From: Euborellia annulipes
Lineage: Eukaryota > Arthropoda > Insecta > Dermaptera > Anisolabididae
Direction of reading: 5' to 3'
Length of the DNA: 64,000 nucleotides
NCBI GenBank assembly: GCA_023213315.1
Contig: JAKCPI010002630.1
Location: 31,563 to 95,562 of the forward strand
Below, piece after piece: positions 33,900 to 44,723 of the stretch; within the stretch, counting starts at the first letter, position 1, and each line of letters opens with the position of its first letter. The notes beneath the pieces are model-generated. The model saw only the letters and a list, made by a program, of their open reading frames with translations, did no database searches and had not been told where the DNA came from. Both the position numbers and the translations under genes were made by a program.

Positions 33900-34500
33900 C
33901 AATGAATATTATTTTTTCCATTATTCAAAAGATTAATTTTCTGTTGATAATTTAAGATTGATTTGAGATAACAATGTCTATAACCTCTTAATGATAATTT
34001 TAAAACATCAATAAATGCTTTTTACTTTCTCTTACCTCTATATATGTTAATATATAGAGAGAGAAAGTATTGGATTCATGTCAAAAATTCGATGTCGAGA
34101 TTTTGAGAGATATACACGTTTTGAGGTCCCCTGAATCAAAAAAGTGGTTTTCGCGACATGTTGTCTGTCTGTCTGTGTGTCTGTGAACAAAATATCTCAA
34201 GAACGAAAGCCGCGACTGTTGTCGCTATTAGTCGAAAATATAAGTCAGGAGTTTTAATTATTTATTAAATAAAATTGCAAACATAAGAGTGTATAGATAT
34301 ATCAATGCGAATCTGAATTCGAAATGAAGAAAAATTATTTAGTAACATCAGGTTTGCTCTGACATGGGGCCCGCGGAAAAATTATAATAAGGGCGCTGGG
34401 AACGGAAAAAGTTTGGGAATTCCTGAGTTAGTGGGTTATGCTTGGTTATAAATTCTCAAAAGCTGTAAGCCATGCTGTCGCAGATTCCATTCAATCTTAT
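33900..34500. other. Intergenic, fragment of a dispersed repeat
   Basis: TACTTTCTCTTACC...AGAGAAAGTA at 34020-34070 is followed by GTCTGTCTGTCTGTGTGTCTGTGAACAAAATATCTCAAGAACG. The start is echoed at 58316-58370. No coding capacity was recognised. Confidence 0.4.
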
Positions 34501-34572
34501 TTATGTATCCAAAGTATGCATTTAAATTAAAGGTTTATTTTTAATAGGATAAATGTATATATATAGATAAAT

Positions 34573-35185
34573 TTATAATCCTTGAGTTTGCAGCGACCTG
34601 GCAAGAAGTGCCACCTTTTGGGCTCTTTGTACGGTTTCCGGACAAGGGCGTCTCCGAAGAAGACGGCAATCTTGAAAGAATCCTTCATTGCGTGGAAACC
34701 CATGCGTGTCATCTTTAAATGTGATTAAACCTTAAAACAAAAAAAATTTACAATTTGTTTTTTTTCATGTCTTTAAATATAATTTTCCATACCGTGGCCC
34801 CAGATCCGTCCACCGCGAAACTCGCCTTCATATTTCATGCCGTCGTTGCGCCAGAAGATGCCATGTCCATGGAACCAGCCTTGCATAAATTCGCCCTCAT
34901 ATTTGGCCCCGTCGGGGAAGATCATGACTCCCAATCCGGAGCAAAGTCCATTTTGCCAGCATCCGTCATAACGGGTGCCATCAGCTAGAACTAGACGTCC
35001 AATTCCATGCTTTTGTCCGCGCGTTGACCAATCACCTGCGTAACGACTTCCATCCTCGTAGCGATAAGCGCCTCTGGCAGCCACTCCCTCGGTACTCCCT
35101 GCAATTCAAAAAATATCGACATATTTTTATAATAATAATAACAGTTGAGTAACTGCAAGGTCTTACATTCGTCGATAGTCATCAT
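34573..35185 (-). CDS. MORN4: MORN repeat-containing protein 4
   Basis: Exons 35185-35167, 35098-34793 and 34730-34573 encode 160 aa (human 146). Four MORN repeats are visible: YEDGSRYAGDW..GQKHGIG, ADGTRYDGCWQNGLCSGLG, PDGAKYEGEFMQGWFHGHG and NDGMKYEGEFRGGRIWGHG. They are followed by the family-specific tail GFPRNEGFFQDCRLLRR...VQRAQ. MORN4 (retinophilin in flies) binds class III myosin tails in photoreceptors and actin protrusions. The first exon supplies only six whole codons before the splice, and two ATGs are adjacent; the upstream one was used. Confidence 0.93.
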
Positions 35186-35394
35186 CTTGATAAAAGAATT
35201 GTAACATAGAAACTAAATTTTATTGAATTCTTAATTCAATTTTTTTCCTGCCTTTGAAAGGTTTCAAAAATCCATTTCCTCTAATTGCATTAAAAAACTA
35301 AATGCAATAAGCTTAGTGAAAGAAAATTGCTAATATGAATATGAATTCTAAAAGTGAAAAAAATGATCCAAACGCAGCCATGGAAATTAAATAT

Positions 35395-35557
35395 AAATTT
35401 AAAAAACTATTTTCGCGGGTTCCGCCCCGGGCCCCCCGATATTTTTTTTTAACCTTTTTGGAAACCAGATGGTTTAAATAAAAACCCCCCAACCCAAATT
35501 TAAAATTTTAAACCCCAACGTTCCCCCAAAATCTTAAAGGGGGGGGGGGGGCGGAAA

Positions 35558-35595
<38 letters not shown>

Positions 35596-35640
35596 GAGGG
35601 GGGGGGAGTGTTTTTTTAAAAAAAAAAAAAAAAACTATTT
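35395..35640. other. Damaged-looking tract: distorted SINE plus long G and A runs
   Basis: GGAAACCAGATGGTTTAAATAAAAACCCCCC looks like SINE family A with bases lost or collapsed into runs. It is followed by more than 60 G with few breaks and then 18 A. Probably a poor consensus over a SINE and a homopolymer. Confidence 0.5.
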
Positions 35641-35889
35641 GTTTATATTTTCCCTCTCGGCTGAGTCCATTTAGGGGTTTATAGAATGTATATAATTGCG
35701 GGATGTCCCACACACTCGTTGTAAAACTTTATTGCTTGGCAAATCCTGTGATCATAAAAGAGCCCAGGCAGCTCTACGAGGCAGTGACGATTTTTATTTC
35801 AACGAATACAGTCTTAAAAAATATTCTTTGCCAAATAAAAGGCTATTGTTTATAAATAAATAGATTATTTATTCTCAAATTTAATAAGA

Positions 35890-38471
35890 ATGGATAGTGA
35901 AGAATTAATAAATAAAAGTGACAATTCTGAAATTATGGAAAATGAAGAAAATAAAGGCAAAGAAGAGACAGAAGAGAATTTATACAAGAATAATCAAGAA
36001 AATTTGGATACGCTTTTGGAAATTGTAAATAAAACTCTTGAAGAGGTTCAGCAAATTAAAAGTATGTTATTTATATAAATATTAAATAGATAGAAGTATA
36101 AATGAGACAGAATCTTGTAAATTACAAAACGATGGGCAAAACTTTGGTTAGGGAGGAAAAAGTTGTGAAAAAAATACAGGTAAAAATTTCACTCGTTTAA
36201 CAAATTATTAAATTTCCCAAAAATCGTTTAAAAAAAAATAACTCTCAGTCAAAAAATAACACTCTGTCAGGACACAGTTACATATGCAACTCCTGAGGAT
36301 GGGCTACATAGCCTCGAAATTATATCGAGTTATAAATTCAAAAATTTTTCTCTCATTTATAACCTCGTGAAACCTCACATATATTAAATATTTTTACTTA
36401 AAAAAATAATTGATATATGAATAAAAATATTGTCTTTAGAGCAAATTTTGTGAAAAAAAGAAACAATGTTTGTATTTATTCTTTAATTGCGTATTGATGA
36501 GCTTGAGATTATTAAATAAATAAATTTGACTTTCTCTTATCTAAATATATAGGCATATATTATTTAATTTCATATTTAAGCAGCACGAAGCTTTAATACA
36601 AAATTGGCTCTAACAATTTTGATGAAATTATTTTTTTAGAATCTCTTCAAAATTTATATTCTTTGATTCGCCCCAAATTTGTTTGATGTTCACTTTACTC
36701 TTGAACTTGATAGGCAAATTGATGGCTAAAGTCTAGAATACGGCAACTACGATTTCATCAGGGAAAATACTCCCTTGGAAAGTCAATTTGATCGAGATAT
36801 ATGTAAAAATAAGGAAAATTTTGAAGAAATACGATGACCACCACATCAACCATTAAAAATTGTATTATTATTTTTCTCCATTAATTTACATGTCATATTG
36901 CGCCTATTCTGATTCGAGATAAGCAAAGAAATTAATTAAGGGGTTCGGAAAACCGTTAAAACACATTGACTCGAGCGCACCAGATGGCGTTAGTGTCCCC
37001 CATTAGAATACACCACTTGTCCTTTCATTCTAGACTTCCAGCAATTAATTAAAGGCAAAAAATTAATTATTTTTTAACACAAGATTACTAATTTAATTTC
37101 TACAACTTATAGGCTCCTTTTTTAAAATATCTTTTATTTAATGCCATTAATCTAAAAAAATTTTTTTTTTTTGAAAATCAAAAAAAGGGCTTCTATAAGT
37201 TGTAGATATTTTAAATAGTTTTAATTTAAAAAAAATTTGAGGTCGATAGCTTCAAAATTGTGCCCTGAAAGTCCCAAAATTAGCACCCCGAGACCGCACC
37301 TTAAATAGAAATGAAAAAATAATATTTTTAATGATAATTGTTTATTTTTTTAAATATTGAACGATAAAGGAGCTAACTTTATTATTATGTTGTAGTATTC
37401 ACAGACTTTTTTTGAAAAAGGGCTCGATTGTGCTACACTTCATCAACATAGGTTTTGCTCTATATAAAAAAAACATATTTAAAAAAGCAGGGAACCCCTA
37501 GGTTTGCCTCAGACACTCTGATATTGCTAAATGATGGTTCACTTATAATTATAAAAAAATTCTTTTATTATTATGAAATTAGCTCCTTTATCGTTTATTA
37601 TTAAAAAAAAATAAACAAAAAATTATTAATTATTTTTTCTATTCTATCAAATTATTTTCTTTACTTATCTCAATCAGATTAGGCCAGGCGCAAGATTTTT
37701 GGCATCTTAACTACAAAGGAGAAAGAAAAAACCCAAAAAAGTAAGAAATAATACATTTTTTTAATGGTTAATGTGGTCCTCATATTTCTTTAAAATTTTC
37801 GTTATTTTTACATATATCTCGATCAAATTGGCTTTCCGCCACCTCTTTAGACTAATAAAGGGAAGGGAAGGTGGATTTTCCCTAAAAAAAACTTGCCCAT
37901 ATTAATGAAATCGCAATTACCGTATTCTAGACCCGAGACAAAATGATTGCCAAATTAATATTTTTCTATTTGTTTATAAATTTGACTTGTACAATGAGCT
38001 CCACAATTAAGTCCCCACCTGATAGCTTTAGCCTTAAGTATATGGTATAGAGTATGTTAAATGATGAAATTATTTTAAATTTAAAAAGGTAAAATAAAAT
38101 CATCTGAACCAGATTTTACGTTTTACCTTTTCAGTCATTAAAATTATTTCACTTTACACCATATATAACCTAAAGCTATCAAGTGGGGACTTAATTGTGG
38201 CGCTCACTGTACCAGTTCAATCTCAGCCCAATTGATTTGTTTTATATCTTCTCAGAAACAGAAATCTGGTGTGATAGCACCAACTATCAGTCACACCAGA
38301 TTTCTTGAATTGTAAAATGTAGTATGTAATAAAATCATATTAAAATTTTCAGGTGAAGCTGATGAATTTGAATCAAAATTAAAGGAATTATTTAATTTCA
38401 CAATTAAAATAAACATAAAAGAAAATGAAGATGATGAACATGTTGAACGTTTCTATTATAATTGTTTTTAA
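35890..38471 (+). CDS. Small acidic coiled-coil protein, 96 aa
   Basis: Not recognised. Exons 35890-36061 and 38353-38471 encode 96 aa, with a 2.3-kb phase-1 intron. An acidic Glu/Asn-rich N-terminus is followed by LDTLLEIVNKTLEEVQQIK, then SEADEFESKLKELFNFTIKI and an acidic end. The helix and the intron position match the 92-aa gene at 33342-33823, so a dispersed duplication is likely. No membrane segment. The gene is convergent with the helical-repeat gene (158 bp between stop codons). The intron carries a mariner-type MITE and a tiny inverted repeat. Confidence 0.65.
37992..38209. mobile_element. Tc1/mariner-type MITE, 218 bp
   Basis: Inverted ends CAATGAGC...CAATTAAGTCCCCACCTGATAGCTTTAG and its complement (about 40 bp with a few differences), with TA on both sides (37990-37991 and 38210-38211). 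It has no ORF and lies in the intron of the 96-aa gene. The ends resemble those of the element at 57243-57447. Confidence 0.8.
38262..38303. repeat. 42-bp perfect mini inverted repeat (AAATCTGGTGTGA)
   Basis: AAATCTGGTGTGA at 38262-38274 is mirrored by TCACACCAGATTT at 38291-38303 around 16 nt. The same CTGGTGTGAC/GTCACACCAG ends occur at 11180-11195, 28478-28490, 40505-40525 and 42409-42420, so they mark an element family. Confidence 0.6.
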
Positions 38472-38629
38472 ATATATTGTGTGTTGTTAAATTGTTTAGC
38501 TTATAACAGATTATAAAAAATAAAGAATTGTTATTTCTCTAAAGATTTTATTCAAATTTATTAAGATTCCCTGATTAAATAAAACGTCTTCTTGTTTTAG
38601 AAGAGTAAAATGAATTTTAAAATAAAATT

Positions 38630-41600
38630 TTATTTAACGATTAATGAATCTAAATGACAAAAATATTCTTTAGATATTAAATGTTTTTGACAGCATTCTG
38701 GTAACATTTGCAATAATTGTTCCAAACATTGCGCAGCTTCAAATCGAATCTCCTAGAAGAAAAACAAAAATTTATATTTTTCCTGTTATACAAACAAAAA
38801 GGGCACAGAGTAATAATGGTGTGATTTAAATAGAGGCAGATCTTTTTCCCTACAAGATGGCTGTCTTAGCTCAATTTTGATCATAATGGCGCTTCGTTCC
38901 TTTATACGTAACATCGTCCATATATAATTATATTTATAATAAAAAGATCAATGGAAATTAAACAAATACATGAGATTAAATATAGCCCTGCCATCTGTTG
39001 GCAAATGTTCGTAATAGTTGGGCTTTTTGGCTAACTTTTTAAGACCTCTAACGCCATCTTATCGGCAAAAACATGCGTTCAGCTTGCCTACTAAAGAATA
39101 TTTATTTAAAATGTGTTTCAATACTCTCTGACCTGTTCAACGTTTGTGTAATAATTGTGACAATTTCTTTTGTGAAATAAATAACAAATTAAGCAATGAG
39201 AAAGAGAGTAGAAGCAGAAATTACATACCGAGGAGTCATGTTCTTCGGTTAAATGTCTACATTTGAGAATCAGCTGGTCGAGCGAGTTCCTTTCAATATC
39301 AACTCCCACATTCAAAAGACGAGCCAGGCCTCGAATCGTCGGCCAAACAACTCGCAAAGAATTCTCCCGATCTAGAGCATCCGTGGCAAGCCAAAAGCGA
39401 ATCACTCGGGCGACATGAGGGCGAAACAATTGCAACGAGCCGTCGACGGTGAGAAGATGTCCAATGGCTACCACGTGGTCATTTACCATCTCCTTTGACA
39501 ATTGGCTCTTGCTCTCAAGGCCGCTGGTTACAATCCGAGGAATCGCCTCATCCAGGAGCCATTGGTGACAGAGAATGCGAATAGTCCAGTGGCGGATTAA
39601 TTTAGCATCGAGACTTGGTTCCGAACAAGCTGGCACGAGGAGGGTGCGAAAGGCGCCTGAGGCGCTGCAACTAGAGCCAGGATCTTTTAGGGCGTTTGTT
39701 AGCTCATCTAATAAAAGCTTCCAGTATGGAACGCCCTTTGATAGCATCGCCTGGAAATAATAATAATAATATTAAATGCTAGAAGAAGCTGACGATTCAT
39801 TAATTCTAACAATAATTACTTTACAAAGCCAGGCAATGATTTGAACAGCTTCGTGTTTTTTGGAATTTATTGAATATCGAATATACATGGCATCCAAAAA
39901 TGTTGCATTTGTAATTTCTTCACATTCTAAATCTGTTAAATAAAAAAAGATATTCAAATTTAGAAATTAAAAATATATAATTTGGAAGAGGGACAGGAGC
40001 CTCTGGTGAATAGAGCAGGGTAAATAAAAAATTTTATTCTTTGTTGGACGTTTGGACTAGTGCCCCATCCTCAGGGCCTATGGTAACAATTTTATTAGTA
40101 ATTAGTTATTTTATACAAATGAATACAGTAAATAATGAATATTACATGAAATATAAAGATTTTTAGTACAAGCAAATTTCAAAATAAAAATATATATTTT
40201 ACTCCGATAGCGATAAACGAACAAACATAATACTGGAAAACGAAATTTCCTAGCGCCGTGCTTGACGGTCTTGATTACTAAAGGCGGATACAGGGGGGGG
40301 GGGGGGGGGGTAAAGGGGTAATTACCCCCTCCCCCTCTTCGAGATTTGAGAAAAATATTTTTTTTGGGGAAAAAAATTGTATTTTTAATAGAAAATTTTA
40401 AAAACTAACACTTAAAAATTTGATTTGTATATACCGTATATTCTGGTAAACAACTACAGAATGCACCTTTTTACCGATAATAAGAAAAAAAATGGTGTGC
40501 TGTGCGACAAGTCACACCAGATTCCCCCCCCCCCCCCCCCCCCCCCGAGAAACTCCTCTGGATCCGCCACTGCTACACACATAACTGAAAACTTGACAAG
40601 CATGCACGTGCAATCTTTTAGTACAGAGTAGGGGAATTTTGAGCAAGCATTTTAATTGTGCAAGCCGCTTGATGCTCGATTAAATTTTAATCCTGCACAA
40701 TCATATTCTCAAGCCAAACTCTTTATAGGCACGTCCGCCATTTTATAGTTGTCTTGATATTTGATATTTATTTAATATATATTAATTCATTTAATATTTC
40801 AATTAAAATTTTAATTTTTATTGTGTCCCTGTTTAAAGCAAGTGAGTATTTCGTGTTATGTTCGAGTTTGACATTTTTAGGTTAAAAGTTATTTGCAAGC
40901 ATGCTTGTGGCGTGTGGTGCCGAAGGGATTGTGTGCATGCTTGAACAAAAAGATTGCACATGCATGCTTGTCAAGTTTGCAGTTATGTGTGAAGCCGCAT
41001 ATTAGGTTTTATACCCATGAAAGTGCAATATAAAATTAAAATATTATTAAAATGAAATCCATTCACCTGGATGCCCTTTATTCAGCATACTGGCTATAAT
41101 TATCGAAGCCATTTGGTATCCTTGCATCGTTAACTTCCTGAGACGTTCGATAAAATCATTTATTTCTGGAATAGCAACGCAAGATCGCAAACCACAGAAG
41201 AGTGCAGCCAATATAATTAATATATTATTAATCGCTTTTGAATTCTTCTCGTGTTGGAGAATAGATTGTCTCAATTGTGGCAGAAATTGAGCAATGAGAG
41301 ATTTTTGAACGCTAATAAAAAGAATTATTATTATTATAAGCTGAGTATACAATGAATATTTTAAGTTTCTGATAGGAAATAAATATCAAATTACCTGGGT
41401 TCTAATTCAGCTATGATATTGACAATAAGGAAAAGGAATCTATTATCAAACTCCCTTGGAAGAACCATCGGATCGGATTCCATTGAAGTTATCCACCAAG
41501 AAACCAGCTGGCAAACCACACCATGGAAAAAGTGCAATCTCTTAGCAACTTTTTTATCCTCGGATAAAAGGCTGAAACAGGAAAAGTAACCTCCAACAGT

Positions 41601-44409
41601 GAATATCAATCAATACGTCTGCCATGGGCGTAATTGGAGAATTTGGCTGGGGGGGGGGGGTCATAGGACCAGCTATCTTTCGGGGGACTTGGAAAGCCCC
41701 ATATTTTCACAATTTTTCTTGGGGGGGGCACCCCCTAGTTACGCCCATGTAATTAGCATGGGAAGATGCTATCTCTCATCATATTTCAGTAAATCTTTCA
41801 ACAACAAATAGTCAGCGTTTTTGGTACAAAAACAATAAAACAGTTCATATTGATTGCATATGAACCAAGTCCACTTTTTACTCTTTTGAGAAAAAATGAA
41901 TCAAAGTTAAAGCCTTGTATTTAATTCCTCTCAGCAATCATTAAGAACTTCAATTGCCCTCGTTCTTGGTGTAGGGGTTAGCGTGCTGCCCTTACAAGGG
42001 CCCTTTGTATACAAACAAAGGGTCTCGGGTTCGGATACCATGATTTTATTTAAGCCATTTGGATACCAAATGGCTTTAATAAGAATGCCAGAACCCCTAT
42101 AATCATGGGCGACCAGGAGGGGGGGGGGGGCCCCCAAAAAAAAAAAAAAAAAAAAATTAATTTTAAAAGGAAAAAAAAAAAAATGGGGGGGGGGGGGGTT
42201 TGGCCAAAAACCCTTATGTATATTAATCAATATCGGATATTGTCATATGGCCTGAGTTGCCGAAAAGACTGTGTGAATGTGTGTGTGAGTGTCAGTGTGA
42301 ATGGGAAAAAAGTGAGTGTTTAAAAAAAAAAAAAGAAATTTACATCTTGAAATTCGAATGTACCGTACTGTCGGAAACTAAATACATGTCGACACAGGGG
42401 GGAAAAAATCTGGTGTGACACGGCACACATGGGCGTAAATAGAGAATTTGGCTGGGATGGGCATGGGACCAGCTATCCTCTGGTCAAGGGCGGATCCAGA
42501 GGTGTTTCTCGGGGGGGGGGGGGGGGCTCAAAAACACAAAAATTTTTGCCGCCCGCGGAACATTCTTTCTTTTTGCGGAACCAAAAATTTTTTCCCGTCC
42601 GTTTTTTTTAGAGACGCAAAATTTTTGTCACTCGCGGAACCAAAATTTTTTTCATGTGCCGGCCAAGGAAGCGCAATTTTTTTCCCGTCCGTAAAAATTT
42701 TATTTGTATTTAATACAAATCGAATTTTTAAATATTAATTTTTAAAATTTTACATTAAAAATAAATTAAAAAAAAAAAATATTTTTCCCAAATCTCGGGG
42801 GGGGGGGGGTAATTACCCCCTTTACCCCCCCTTGTATCCGCCCTTGCCTCTGGTGGGAGTTTCTCAATTTTTCTTGGGGCAAAGAGCTTTCTGGGGAGGA
42901 GGGGGGCACGAGCCTTCTGGGTAGGAGGCAGCCCCTCCCTAGTTACGCCCATGCAAGCACAGAACACAACTTTCGATTACCGAAGGTAAGAGAAAGTTAT
43001 ATGGTGTGGGACCATCACACCATATTTTTTACATATTACGTAGGGCTTTATTTCTAAATCTATTTATCTCTTCTATATCTTTTATACTCTCAAGGACTCG
43101 AAGATCCTCAGCTTAATTTATGTTCCGTTTTTCCGCCTTTATTCATCATCTAGGTCATTCATTCATTTTTCTAAGAAATTTAGGATCGAGTTGAGTGCCT
43201 TTTTTGAACTTATATTAATTTGATTGTTTATTTAGAAAATCCTCTGCTCTTAATCCAGTGACGGTCCCAGAAATATGATTTATTCTTAAAGAAAGGAGAT
43301 CTGCAGCCAGGAGAATACAAAAATTTTTAATTTCTTTTCGGATGCCAATCGCGTTCTTCTTCAGGACGAGGGATTGTTATGATATATACGTCATAATGTG
43401 AAATATACAATATTGAAAATGGCATATTCCAGTTCCTTTACTTACTAAAGACACCGAAAAGCAGCCAGAGAATTCGCCCCTTCTATTTCAGTTATAGAAT
43501 CGAGCAAAGCTGGGACAGTCAGGCCAGTGAATGGCTCATAGGATGCCAAATTCATTGCAACTTCCAGACACCCTGGAGCGATTTCTTCCCCTAAAATATT
43601 TAAATGATTTATTTATAAATTTACAAAAAAAAAAAAAAATACGAACAAATATTTTGCCTTTTTGAATTTGTTCAATAACTGGCAGAATAATCCAATCGAC
43701 CACTTCTTGCATATACAATTCAGCAAATCGACGAATTGTTTTGTTCAACCATTCACTAGAACAAAAAACAAAATTATTAAAAGAACAAACAAATAAAAAA
43801 AAAAATCAAATATTTACTGTAATCGGAGATCTTCTTCGAAATCGATATTTAAAATCATAATTTTTGGTAAAATATTATAAAATTGTTGACGCTGATCTTT
43901 ATTTAAGAAACCAGCAATTTTTTCAAGTTGAATCAAATTATCTGCTATCAATGAGAAACGAATTAAATAAGTATCCCAATCGGCGATAGCTAAACATAAA
44001 AAAAAAAAACAAATTTCGCTGTGATTTTATTTTCTTTATTATGGAGAAAAATTAAATTCTTAACTGTTTTGATCGCTAGTTAAACAATCAACGATGGCAC
44101 AAAGTGTCTCGATGATGCTGGCATTATTTTCCATTTCTTTTTCCTCTTCAATTAATGAAACGGAGAATTGATCTCCTTTCGCATTCATTTCGGCAATCAG
44201 ATACAAAGCTATTGGAAAGAGATTATTAATTTTTCAATTCCTAGAAGCGGTTTTTTAAAGATTAACGGTAATTAAAAGAAACTTTTTAATAAAAATAATT
44301 ATTAATGAGTTCATCCATTCATCTATGGATTGTAATCTATTTTTTAAATATGTCATTATATTATAAATTTAATACCTTCTTTTTGGGTTTCAAATTCGTT
44401 CAGATTCAT
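38630..44409 (-). CDS. Unidentified helical-repeat (ARM/HEAT-like) protein, 590 aa
   Basis: Ten exons: 44409-44376, 44208-44065, 43989-43818, 43755-43658, 43590-43446, 41571-41395, 41311-41067, 39932-39820, 39750-39229 and 38752-38630. They sum to 1773 nt in one unbroken frame. The protein is almost all amphipathic helices (WLNKTIRRFAELYMQEVVDW, AALFCGLRSCVAIPEINDF, QLFRPHVARVIRFWLATDAL, IRFEAAQCLEQLLQMLPECC), suggesting a HEAT/ARM superhelix that binds other proteins. No signal peptide, no membrane span, no catalytic motif. Intron 4 must use a GC donor (43657-43656), because the nearby GT site would cause a stop. The gene is head-to-head with DOLK. I could not match it to a named family. Confidence 0.8.
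40282..40575. repeat. GGCGGATCC-type hAT-like MITE, degenerate
   Basis: GGCGGATACAGGGGG at the left and CTCTGGATCCGCCACTG at the right are inverted, with the GTAATTACCCCC and GTCACACCAGATTCCCCC blocks shared with 10555-11224 and 42485-42846. No exact target duplication was found. Confidence 0.55.
41623..41749. mobile_element. CATGGGCGTAA-type MITE, 127 bp
   Basis: CATGGGCGTAATTGG and CTAGTTACGCCCATG are inverted ends around G-rich sequence. A larger copy lies at 42428-42953. The target duplication is unclear. Confidence 0.6.
41960..42330 (+). mobile_element. tRNA-derived SINE, family A
   Basis: A-box GGTGTAGGGGTTAGCGTGC and B-box GGGTTCGGATACC in the head, then GATTTTATTTAAGCCATTTGGATACC, a middle part interrupted by long G and A runs (42119-42200, possibly miscalled), and the family tail ATATGGCCTGAGTTGCCGAAAAGACTGTGTGAATGTG with poly(A). 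Confidence 0.75.
42409..43024. repeat. Three-layer nest of MITEs
   Basis: Outer layer: ATCTGGTGTGAC...ATGGTGTGGGACCATCACACCATAT. Inside it, 42428-42953, is a CATGGGCGTAA-type element. Inside that, 42485-42846, is a hAT MITE. The order of insertion can be read directly from the interruptions. Confidence 0.7.
42485..42846. mobile_element. hAT-type MITE, 362 bp (CAAGGGCGGATCC ends)
   Basis: Ends CAAGGGCGGATCCAG and TGTATCCGCCCTTG with the exact 8-bp duplication CCTCTGGT at 42477-42484 and 42847-42854. The interior holds GCCGCCCGCGGAAC and GGAACCAAAAATTTTTTCC units shared with 7567-8072. Confidence 0.85.
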
Positions 44410-44723
44410 TTTTTTTTGAGTAATTAAGAAAAATGAAAATAATGTTAGAAAATAATTGTTCTGAAGACAAATATAAATAAATATAAACAATTCAATATTA
44501 TATATATAAAAAATGATTAAATTATTTTTACACTAGAAATTAATAAAAAATTAATTTTCAAATTAAAAAAAAAAACTTTATAAATAGAGCGAAATTAGCA
44601 ACAAAACGAGAAAATTATGAAATCTTAACCTTTAAACATGGAACGGAACTTTAACCCCATAAATGACTAAACTTTATATAAAATGTCATAATTGTTGTAT
44701 TTTTTTTTAAGTAATTATTAATT
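44410..44723. promoter_or_regulatory. Shared upstream region of DOLK and the helical-repeat gene
   Basis: 314 bp between divergent start codons. Very AT-rich, without repeats. Promoter role inferred from position. Confidence 0.4.

Noticed and set aside
36289..36330. CTGAGGA...GAAATTATATCG as a hammerhead
   Set aside because: The CGU after GAAA is missing and stem I is absent. It may be an old family member but cannot be supported as a ribozyme.
40043..40082. CTGAGGATGGGGC...CCAAACGTCC (minus strand) as a hammerhead
   Set aside because: The GAAA segment has l lost its G, an invariant position, and stem II does not pair well.
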